Shown: in pieces, positions 1 to 5,443 of the stretch
How the letters are laid out: the number at the start of each line of letters is the position of its first letter
Numbering within the stretch: the first letter of the stretch is position 1
Source: Bacillota bacterium
GTDB taxonomy: Bacteria > Bacillota > Clostridia > Christensenellales > SZUA-584
Length of the DNA: 16,167 nt
Direction: 5' to 3'
Assembly: GCA_023408075.1 (NCBI GenBank)
Contig: JAEYKW010000016.1
Coordinates: 1 to 16,167 of the forward strand
Notes under the pieces: generated by a model
Database searches by the model: none
Told to the model about the DNA's origin: nothing
The model's input: only the letters and a program-made list of their open reading frames with translations
Program-made: the position numbers and the translations under genes

Positions 1-680
1 AAGCCTTTCTGGACTACGCCAAGCAGCTCAGCGACAACGGATATTCCAACGGGACTCAGGATTGGAAGGACGCCTGGTATGCCGACATGGCAGGCTCGGG
101 CGAAAAACCCGTCTTCGGCTATTTCGGGCCCGCATGGCTGATCAATTACGTCATGGTCAGCAACTCAGGTGCCACGTTTCACAATGACGGCACGCTGGCT
201 GAAGCCGGCGGCACCTATGGCGACTGGGCCATCTGTATGCCGCCCGTCGGCTTCTTCTGGGGCGGCACCTGGGTGCTCGCCAATAAAGAGCTTGATAACG
301 ATCCCGGCAAAAAAGCAGCCGTCGCAGAGTTGATTGACTGGATTACCCTCCAATGCGGCGAAGACTCGCTTCAGTATCTTTGGGCCAATGGCACGGCTTT
401 CGATAATGACAACACAAAGGACACGGCCGCTTCCGGCACGGTCATGGCCATGGCCGACGGCACGCTCGATTTCCTCGGCGGGCAGAATATGTTCGATGCA
501 TTCATACCGGCCAGCCGAAATATCAACGGCGCAATTATCACGCAATATGACGAGCCTATTAATGTCATCTGGCGCGAACAGGTCAAAAAGTACGCCGACG
601 GAGAGTGCACACGCGATGAGGCCATCGCCGCATTCAGGCAGGAAGTGAAAGACCAGCTTCACATCGACGCGGCTTCGTAA
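1..680 (+). CDS. ABC transporter extracellular solute-binding protein (sugar type), C-terminal part
   Basis: The reading frame is open from the left edge (first full codon at base 3) to the TAA at 678-680, so about 226 C-terminal residues are present and the start lies outside. The protein would be the substrate-capturing component of a family 1 (sugar/oligosaccharide) ABC importer, lipid-anchored outside the membrane. The visible part fits the family's C-terminal lobe: a WKDAWYADMAGSGEKPVFGYFGPAW stretch split over residues 15-40, aromatic-rich segments (GDWAICMPPVGFFWGGTWVLANK) and a late helical DEPINVIWREQVKKYADGECTRDEAIAAFRQEVKDQ region typical of these proteins. The family call is from pattern recognition; the sugar is not determinable. 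Permease genes usually lie next to it and none follows, so they are probably upstream. A CGGCTT/AAGCCG inverted repeat (670-686) brackets the stop codon, without a T-run. Confidence 0.85.
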   Translation, partial: AFLDYAKQLSDNGYSNGTQDWKDAWYADMAGSGEKPVFGYFGPAWLINYVMVSNSGATFHNDGTLAEAGGTYGDWAICMPPVGFFWGGTWVLANKELDNDPGKKAAVAELIDWITLQCGEDSLQYLWANGTAFDNDNTKDTAASGTVMAMADGTLDFLGGQNMFDAFIPASRNINGAIITQYDEPINVIWREQVKKYADGECTRDEAIAAFRQEVKDQLHIDAAS

Positions 681-1040
681 AAGCCGAGAGTGTCAATAGC
701 CTATAAAAGCGTCATCATTGACGACGAAGTGAAGCGGGTGGTGACGCACACGGTTCCCGGTTTAAGCATCTCTCCACCGGTCACCTTCAAGGACAGCCCC
801 CAATCCACCCCGATAGGGCCGCTATCAGGGGACTGCGTATGATATTTTTTGACACTCCGGTGACTTTGCAGAATCCGGGAGATAGCAACACAAACGTGAC
901 GATGATGCGCACAATATGCTTATTCCGGTTCTGTCCCGGTGACCGGCGGGATCATGGACATTTTGTGAACAACGCCTGCGCTTGTTTTACATCGAAGCAT
1001 TTTATGTTATAATACCTGCTGATACGTTACAGGAGGAGCT
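681..1040. other. Intergenic region, solute-binding protein gene to mreC
   Basis: No convincing gene is seen. There are small hairpins: CGTC/GACG at 710-723, and CCCCGATAG (808-816) with CTATC plus GGGG (822-831, one bulged A). The ten bases CCCCGATAGG recur at 2695-2704 next to another G/C hairpin, suggesting a degenerate intergenic repeat. The frame of the upstream gene stays open for 53 codons after its TAA, to a TGA at 840-842, and includes VIIDDE; this is listed as a finding, not as a gene. The mreC promoter is at the right end. Confidence 0.5.
982..1013 (+). promoter_or_regulatory. Putative mreC promoter
   Basis: A consensus -10 hexamer TATAAT is at 1008-1013, 27 bases before the mreC start codon. 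The -35 is weak: TTGTTT at 982-987 lies 20 bp away, or TTTTAC at 985-990 lies at the ideal 17 bp. The predicted start near 1020 gives a leader of about 20 nt carrying the ribosome binding site AGGAGG (1031-1036, 4 nt before the ATG). Confidence 0.55.
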
Positions 1041-1895
1041 ATGCTGAACTTATGGCGCAACCGCCCTTTGATGGTCACCATCATTGTGGTCATCATATTG
1101 CTTGTCGTTCTTGTCATCACGGCAGGCAGCAACAATATGTCCGGTACGGAGAGCGTGGTGGGCAGCATCTTTTCCCCTGTGCAAAAAGCGCTCTATTCCG
1201 CGACGGATGCGATCGGAGACTTTTTTGACCGCATGTTCTCCGGCAGCGATCTGCAGGCCGAAAACCTGCAGCTGGAAGCCAGAGTCGCGGAGCTCGAAGG
1301 TCAGCTCGCGGACTACAGCGAAATCAAAGCAGAAAACGACCGTTTAAAAACTCTGCTCAATTTTGACACAGAAACTGAAAAGCTCGAGTTCAAAACCGCC
1401 CATGTCATCGGCGAAGCGCCGGGACATTGGTTCAACATACTCGATATCGATATGGGTATCGCGGACGGCATTAAGGTGGACATGCCCGTTGTTAACGGAG
1501 ACGGCCTCGTGGGGCGTGTGCTCAAAACGGGCGCAAATTACAGCCGCGTGCTCGCCATCATCGATTCGTCCAGCGGCGTCTCGGCGATCGTTGAGCGCAC
1601 GCGTGACCTCGGCGTGATCAGCGGCTCCAACACGGCGGGCGATGAAGACCCGCTGCTCACGATGGACAACCTGCCGCTTGATGCCGATCTGATGCCGGGC
1701 GATAAGGTCATCACATCGGGGCTGGCAAGCACATTTCCGAAGGGCGTGGCCATCGGTGAGGTTGTGGAAGTCAGCCAGAGCAACGACGGCATGAGAAACA
1801 AAGCGATCGTCAAGCCGTATGTGGATTTTGCCCACCTCGAAGAGGTGATGATCATCACCTCAAAGCCTGCCAGCACCGACGAGGCGCTTGAATGA
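1041..1895 (+). CDS. mreC: Rod shape-determining protein MreC
   Basis: MreC is the membrane-anchored scaffold of the elongasome, linking MreB and MreD to the wall synthases (PBP2/RodA). The 284-aa protein has the whole family layout: a short cytoplasmic N-terminus, one transmembrane helix (about residues 11-29, IIVVIILLVVLVITAG), a coiled coil (about 68-108, rich in LQAENLQLEARVAELE heptads) and the beta-rich core (about 117-275) with GHWFNILDIDMGIADGI, VVNGDGLVGRV and a GDKVITSGLASTFPKGVAIGEV segment. The length is normal for the family. The ATG is preceded by AGGAGG. mreD follows with an ATGA overlap, so the two are co-translated. The usual mreB neighbour is absent upstream, where an unrelated transporter gene ends. 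The identification is firm. Confidence 0.96.
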   Translation: MLNLWRNRPLMVTIIVVIILLVVLVITAGSNNMSGTESVVGSIFSPVQKALYSATDAIGDFFDRMFSGSDLQAENLQLEARVAELEGQLADYSEIKAENDRLKTLLNFDTETEKLEFKTAHVIGEAPGHWFNILDIDMGIADGIKVDMPVVNGDGLVGRVLKTGANYSRVLAIIDSSSGVSAIVERTRDLGVISGSNTAGDEDPLLTMDNLPLDADLMPGDKVITSGLASTFPKGVAIGEVVEVSQSNDGMRNKAIVKPYVDFAHLEEVMIITSKPASTDEALE

Positions 1896-2416
1896 GATAC
1901 ATCATGCTGATTGCCGTAGCAGCGGTCAACCTGATTCTGACCGGCACGGTGTTTGTGAATCTTAATATCGCGGGTATCGCACCGGATATTCTCATCTGTT
2001 CGATGGTCTCCATCGCGCTGATGGAAAAAAACATGACCAGCGCGGTTATCGGCGGCATCTGCGGCCTCGTGCTCGATATCATGTTTGTCGGCATTATCGG
2101 CTCATACAGCATCCCACTGTTTATCACGGGTGCGGTTTTGTACTTTGCAAGCCGACAAATGCGCTATGTCGATAACTATCTTGTTCCTTTTTTGTTTGCT
2201 ATGGGCGCGTATTTCATTAAGGAGCTTGTCACTGCGCTCATCGTGTATATGCTCGGCTACAGCTTCTCGCTGCCGTTTATGATGGTACGCTATATTCTGC
2301 CCGAAACGCTTGTGACCGGTGTTTTCATGCTGCTTGTTCATATGATCTTCAGGCGTATATACCGGTCTCCCACAATGCGCCCCAAGTATATCGACGACAT
2401 CAAAAGGCTCTTATAG
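1892..2416 (+). CDS. mreD: Rod shape-determining protein MreD
   Basis: MreD is a small polytopic membrane protein that works with MreC in the elongation complex of the cell wall. The 174-residue sequence is almost wholly hydrophobic with about five to six predicted membrane helices. It contains the family's recognisable early segment, APDILICSMVSIALM, followed by a GGICGLVLDIMF helix, the counterpart of the GxxxGLLLDI motif of MreD. A basic C-terminus (RRIYRSPTMRPKYIDDIKR) is expected to be cytoplasmic. The ATG at 1892 overlaps the mreC stop (ATGA, 1892-1895); GAGG at 1881-1884 inside mreC can serve as ribosome binding site. A terminator follows about 30 bp after the stop, so the operon is mreC-mreD only, without pbp2/mrdA or the min genes that often follow. 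Confidence 0.94.
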   Translation: MRYIMLIAVAAVNLILTGTVFVNLNIAGIAPDILICSMVSIALMEKNMTSAVIGGICGLVLDIMFVGIIGSYSIPLFITGAVLYFASRQMRYVDNYLVPFLFAMGAYFIKELVTALIVYMLGYSFSLPFMMVRYILPETLVTGVFMLLVHMIFRRIYRSPTMRPKYIDDIKRLL

Positions 2417-2445
2417 ACCGGCTCCCCTATTTATCAACGCCAAAT

Positions 2446-2468
2446 AAAAAGGCTTTTCAGCCTTTTTT
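2446..2468 (+). terminator. Intrinsic terminator of mreCD
   Basis: A perfect 9-bp stem, AAAAAGGCT (2446-2454) and AGCCTTTTT (2459-2467), with a 4-nt loop, ends in a T-run. It lies 30 bp after the mreD stop and would terminate on the plus strand; the A-run on the other side makes it potentially bidirectional. Confidence 0.85.
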
Positions 2469-2561
2469 ATTATGTCAATCAACCCAGCCCCTGTCCCACC
2501 CCATAAGAAAACAGCTACCAGCAGGTGGCTGACGGACGTTCGTATGGACAGCTCTCACTTT

Positions 2562-2598
2562 ACACCTCCCCCGGTGTTGCGTACCGGTTTCTCCTCTA
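2562..2598 (+). repeat. Degenerate interspersed repeat, copy 1
   Basis: This 37-bp segment aligns without gaps to 15961-15997, with 29 of 37 bases identical by my count. Both copies have the order ACACCTC, a CCGGTG...ACC hairpin and TTCTCCTCTA. In this copy the hairpin is CCGGT (2571-2575)/ACCGG (2583-2587) with a 7-nt loop. Similar hairpin repeats are common in intergenic regions of Clostridia (general knowledge); this one looks decayed, since the second hairpin present in copy 2 is lost. Confidence 0.6.
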
Positions 2599-2745
2599 TG
2601 GATTTATCCCAGGCATGTGGCCAGTAAATGTTAAGTGTTCTCAGCCTTTTTGGTTTATTGATGACCTAAGCCCCGCCCCCTCGCGAAGGGCTGGCCCCGA
2701 TAGGTACCTGGGGGGGCAAGATCGTCAGTATTTTAAGGCAAAAAA

Positions 2746-2778
2746 AGAACCGCAGATGATGGTTTCTGCGGCTCTTTT
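2746..2778. terminator. Orphan terminator-like hairpin
   Basis: The arms are AGA-A-CCGCAGA (2746-2756) and TCTGCGG-C-TCT (2765-2775), ten pairs with one A/C mismatch, preceded by a run of As and followed by Ts. It can act on either strand. No gene ends just before it on the plus strand, and a plus-strand gene starts after it, so it may belong to a lost gene or an unannotated short RNA. Confidence 0.55.
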
Positions 2779-2878
2779 CACGGCGCCTGCTACAGCGCCA
2801 AACATAAAGGAGCATAAAGCGGTTGCTTAGAATTCATTATCACCATCCTTATTTTTTCTATACACAATTCAATAAAAA

Positions 2879-2929
2879 TTGCACAAACGGGGACATTTTC
2901 TATACTTATCTTTTCACTTCTGTTATACT
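2879..2929 (+). promoter_or_regulatory. Putative promoters of the acetyltransferase gene
   Basis: Two candidates are visible. One is TTGCAC (2879-2884), a 16-bp spacer and TATACT (2901-2906). The other is an extended -10, TGTTATACT (2921-2929), without a good -35. Either would give a leader shorter than 60 nt. They support starting translation at 2964 and not at the in-frame ATG at 2823, which lies upstream of both. Confidence 0.5.
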
Positions 2930-2963
2930 GCAATTAACATTTACTAAAAGGTGGGGTATTGTT

Positions 2964-4091
2964 ATGGTCGAGATAAAAGAAGTCTTGAGCAAAAGTGACG
3001 TTAAAAAATACGTCAATTTCCCCGACAAACTTTACAAGGGCGTGGAGAATTATATCCCGGAGCTCAAATCAGAAGAATACTCAATGTATTCGCCAAAAAC
3101 CAACTTTTCTTTTGAATACTGTGACGCGCGATTTTTCCTCGCTTACAGAGACGGCAAGATCGTCGGGCGCATCGGCGCAATCGTCAACAAAATGGGCAAT
3201 GAAATGTGGAACGAAAAGAAAATCCGCATCACACGTATTGATTTTATCGACGATATGGAAGTCTCTGGTGCGCTTTTCAATGCCGTGGAAAGCTGGGGCA
3301 AGGAGCTCGGCCTGACAGAGGCGCACGGCCCCTTAGGGTTTACCGATCTTGATAAGGAAGGCCTGCTCGTAGAAGGATTTGACCGCATGGGCACTTCCGT
3401 CACAATATACAACTACCCGTATTACCCCAAGCACTTTGAAGCTCATGGCTACACAAAGGACACCGACTGGGTGGAGTTCCGCATCCGCACTCCCGAGAAA
3501 GGGGACAAGCGTGTGGAGCGCGTTCAAAAAATCGCCAAGCATGTGATGGAGCGCTCGAATATACGCTTTTACAACATCAAAAAAATCAAGGAAGCAGCGC
3601 CGATCATCATACAGATTTTCGAGCTGCTCAGCGAATGCTATAAGGATCTGTACGGCGTTGTTCCGTATACGGAAAACGTTGCGAAGGATTATTTAAGGCG
3701 CTTTACCCCGCTGTTAAACCCCGCCTTTGCCAAGTTCATCGTGGATGAAAACGACAAGCTGATCGGCTTCGGGCTCGCGGCACCGTCGCTCGCCCAGGCG
3801 TTTAAAAAAAGCGGAGGACATTTGTTCCCGCTTGGCTGGGTCCATCTTTTGTACAGCCTTAATCACCCCAAAGAGGTCGAGCTGTATCTCGTCGCGGTGC
3901 ATCCCGACTATCAAAAATCCGGCCTTGCCGCGCTGCTTATGAACGAAATTACCGTTTCCGCCATCAACTACGGCGTTCAGTACGCGGAATCGAGCCCGGA
4001 GCTTGAGGACAACAAGCACGTGCAGGATTTCTGGAAGAACTACGATGTGGAGCAGCACAAGCGCCGCCGGTGCTACCATAAAATTTTCTAG
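2964..4091 (+). CDS. GNAT-like N-acetyltransferase family protein
   Basis: A 375-aa protein of a conserved family found across anaerobic bacteria and annotated as GNAT-like acetyltransferase; its substrate is unknown to me. Visible blocks are FEYCDARFFLAYRDGKIVGR (50-69), WGKELGLTEAHGPLGFTDLDKEG (111-133), YNYPYYPKHFEAHGY (149-163) and, in the C-terminal half, a GNAT core: FGLAAPSL, a beta strand (VELYLVAVHPDY, 305-316) and the acetyl-CoA pyrophosphate loop QKSGLA (317-322). The fold therefore looks like two GNAT-like halves. I chose ATG 2964, residue 48 of the longest frame, because AAGGTGGGG (2948-2956) is 7 nt upstream, promoters lie just before it, and the extra 47 residues do not resemble the family. 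The TAG stop overlaps the stop of the convergent DapB-like gene. Confidence 0.8.
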   Translation: MVEIKEVLSKSDVKKYVNFPDKLYKGVENYIPELKSEEYSMYSPKTNFSFEYCDARFFLAYRDGKIVGRIGAIVNKMGNEMWNEKKIRITRIDFIDDMEVSGALFNAVESWGKELGLTEAHGPLGFTDLDKEGLLVEGFDRMGTSVTIYNYPYYPKHFEAHGYTKDTDWVEFRIRTPEKGDKRVERVQKIAKHVMERSNIRFYNIKKIKEAAPIIIQIFELLSECYKDLYGVVPYTENVAKDYLRRFTPLLNPAFAKFIVDENDKLIGFGLAAPSLAQAFKKSGGHLFPLGWVHLLYSLNHPKEVELYLVAVHPDYQKSGLAALLMNEITVSAINYGVQYAESSPELEDNKHVQDFWKNYDVEQHKRRRCYHKIF

Positions 4092-4867
4092 GCTTTGCTC
4101 TCCAAAACATCGAGGGGACGCGAGGCGCTTAGCATAACGGCTTCCTCCATTGTGTAAACGCCTTTAGGCTGACCCATAAGCCATTTGGCCGCATATATCG
4201 CGCCTTGACCGAAAGCGGCGCGGTTAATCGATTCATGAATAATTCGGATGGTCTGGTTGGGCAGGCCGAATATCACCTCGTGCTTGCCCACAATGCCGCC
4301 GACGCGTATTGAATTGACATGTCTTTCCCTGTCCAGCCCCAAATCTTCCGCAATGCGCAGTGCCGTTCCCGAAACGTCCGGTTTGCCTTTAAAATGCTCT
4401 TCAATAATCTCAATATCCGCATGGGGTACAATTTTTTGCAGCACCTTGGAAACCTCAATCAAAAAATTGATGCCGAGCGTGATATTCGGCGAATACAGCA
4501 CGGGCACCATATTGCCGAGCGCCTTGAGCTGCTCCAGCTGCTTTTTCTCATATTTTGATATGGCGGATACGATGCGTGTACCAAAGCGGGCCGCTTGTTT
4601 ATAGATATCCACCGCGCTGTTCGCGGAAAAGTCGATGATCACATCCACGTAATTTTCTTTAAAAAAGGCGGCGGGATCAATGTGGCTTATGGAATAGATT
4701 CTGCCTCCGTCAAAATCAAAGCCCTGCAGACGGCTCGCGAATTCGCCTTCGTTGTTTGACGATCTCCTTATGACCCATCTTAAATCGCATTCCGCGTCCT
4801 TAATAATTTCGTTGGCGACCACAGCGCCGGTTTTCCCAAAGCCAAAGATACCGATTCTAATTTTCAC
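4088..4867 (-). CDS. 4-hydroxy-tetrahydrodipicolinate reductase family protein (DapB-like)
   Basis: The 259-aa protein has the two-domain shape of DapB, the NAD(P)H-dependent reductase of lysine and diaminopimelate synthesis. The N-terminal Rossmann domain begins KIRIGIFGFGKTG (GxGxxG, residues 9-14). The C-terminal domain carries EIIEEHFKGKPDVSGTA (153-169), matching the DapB signature with catalytic His158 and Lys162, and IRVGGIVGKHEVIF (187-200). Differences from classical DapB: the GTTG cofactor motif is SAIS (101-104), and the APSGTA loop is one residue shorter and lacks the proline. It may be a true DapB or a paralog with a changed role, so I give no symbol. The start is GTG (4865-4867) with AAGGAGG 8 nt upstream (4876-4882). 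It is monocistronic and convergent with the acetyltransferase gene; a structured leader may lie upstream. Confidence 0.85.
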   Translation of the reverse strand: MKIRIGIFGFGKTGAVVANEIIKDAECDLRWVIRRSSNNEGEFASRLQGFDFDGGRIYSISHIDPAAFFKENYVDVIIDFSANSAVDIYKQAARFGTRIVSAISKYEKKQLEQLKALGNMVPVLYSPNITLGINFLIEVSKVLQKIVPHADIEIIEEHFKGKPDVSGTALRIAEDLGLDRERHVNSIRVGGIVGKHEVIFGLPNQTIRIIHESINRAAFGQGAIYAAKWLMGQPKGVYTMEEAVMLSASRPLDVLESKA

Positions 4868-4983
4868 CGATCACCCCTCCTTTTCTTTGTGCACCTCGTC
4901 AATTCCCGCATAAACTCAAATACACGGTGAGCAAACAAACGGATATGAAATCAGTCTATTTATGATTACAATGATTCAATTTT

Positions 4984-5142
4984 CCCCCGAAATATTCGGG
5001 ACACCACCAACACTGCCAAAATTATAAGATGCAGACGAAGCAGCCTGCCGGGTCATCCGGCGCATCATTTACCGGCGAAGCGTCCAAGAAGTGAAAACGC
5101 TCCCGGCATAAGGACCCGCAATCCTGCGGTGCTATTGTAAGT
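4984..5142 (-). ncRNA. Candidate structured RNA or 5' leader upstream of the DapB-like gene
   Basis: A promoter (5149-5177) predicts a minus-strand transcript beginning near 5142. Read in that direction it contains ACCGCA-GGAT-TGCGGGT (about 5123-5106), then GATGC...GCATC enclosing GCCGG-ATGAC-CCGGC (roughly 5070-5030), and finally CCCGAA-TAT-TTCGGG (5000-4986). This block is far richer in G/C than its flanks. It could be an independent small RNA or the start of a 275-nt leader of the DapB-like mRNA. I could not match it to a lysine riboswitch, T-box, SAM, TPP or c-di-GMP consensus from memory. No T-run follows the last hairpin, so the 3' end is arbitrary. Confidence 0.35.
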
Positions 5143-5148
5143 AGGTTC

Positions 5149-5177
5149 ACTATACCATACCACAGACCATAATGCAA
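5149..5177 (-). promoter_or_regulatory. Minus-strand promoter for the candidate RNA/DapB-like leader
   Basis: On the minus strand TTGCAT (5177-5172), a spacer of exactly 17 bp and TATAGT (5154-5149) form a near-consensus housekeeping promoter. It points at the DapB-like gene, whose start is about 275 nt downstream of the predicted transcription start. Confidence 0.6.
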
Positions 5178-5333
5178 GCAAGTGAAAACACATGAAAATT
5201 GATGATCTGTGTTCATCAATCGTTTTAGAGTCCTGCCATCATGTTTTTTGGTCAATTTCAGCCTTTTTTATGATTAGATTTTCTTTTTTGTAAAAACCCT
5301 TCCCCAAGCATCATATGCGGGCCGATGATACAA

Positions 5334-5349
5334 TATTCATATATGAATA
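5334..5349. promoter_or_regulatory. 16-bp palindrome upstream of the activase gene (possible operator)
   Basis: TATTCATATATGAATA is a perfect inverted repeat centred about 100 bp before the activase start codon and just upstream of its likely -35. The size and position suit binding by a dimeric regulator; the family cannot be told from the site alone. Confidence 0.4.
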
Positions 5350-5360
5350 CATCCAGAAGT

Positions 5361-5416
5361 TTCACACAGGCTTTGCATAAATTATACTTTTCTAAATTGG
5401 CTGCATGGTGTATACT
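5361..5416 (+). promoter_or_regulatory. Putative promoter(s) of the activase gene
   Basis: TTCACA (5361-5366), a 16-bp spacer and TATACT (5383-5388) form one candidate. A second TATACT is at 5411-5416 with a poor -35 (TTTTCT, 5388-5393, 17-bp spacer). The ribosome binding site AGGAG (5432-5436) is 7 nt before the ATG. Confidence 0.45.
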
Positions 5417-5443
5417 GGCATGTAAGCAATCAGGAGAAAAACT

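Larger units (their letters stand above)
2417..2963. other. Intergenic region with hairpins and repeats between mreD and the acetyltransferase gene
   Basis: About 550 bp without a credible gene. It contains the mreCD terminator, a CAGCTACC/GGTGGCTG hairpin (2512-2531, one G-T pair), a degenerate interspersed repeat (2562-2598), a G/C-rich stretch (2670-2716) with CCCCGATAGG shared with 808-817, a second terminator-like hairpin (2746-2778) that no gene explains, and the promoter region of the next gene. The 101-codon open frame across 2525-2830 runs through these structures and has no ribosome binding site or familiar motif. Confidence 0.5.
4868..5443. other. Divergent intergenic region between the DapB-like and activase genes
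   Basis: About 575 bp separate the two divergent genes. From left to right it holds the GTG ribosome binding site of the DapB-like gene, an A/T-rich stretch, a CCCGAA/TTCGGG hairpin (4986-5000), a G/C-rich block with several potential stems on the minus strand (5020-5140), a minus-strand promoter (5149-5177), an A/T-rich stretch without evident signals, a 16-bp palindrome (5334-5349) and the plus-strand promoter of the activase gene. The 77-codon minus-strand frame at 5022-5255 has no ribosome binding site or family resemblance, and the promoter falls inside it. Confidence 0.5.

Noticed and set aside
2525..2830. 101-codon open frame between mreD and the acetyltransferase gene
   Set aside because: It runs through a repeat, G/C hairpins and a terminator-like stem, has no ribosome binding site and no recognisable motif.
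2823..2963. N-terminal extension of the acetyltransferase frame to the ATG at 2823
   Set aside because: Both candidate promoters lie downstream of that ATG, and a good ribosome binding site precedes the ATG at 2964.
4984..5060. T-box or lysine riboswitch before the DapB-like gene
   Set aside because: The minus strand has a GGTGGTGTCCCG string near 5005-4994, but not the conserved T-box core with antiterminator and terminator, and no lysine-riboswitch core pattern.
5022..5255. 77-codon minus-strand frame upstream of the DapB-like gene
   Set aside because: A well-spaced promoter lies inside it and the sequence fits a structured RNA better; there is no ribosome binding site.
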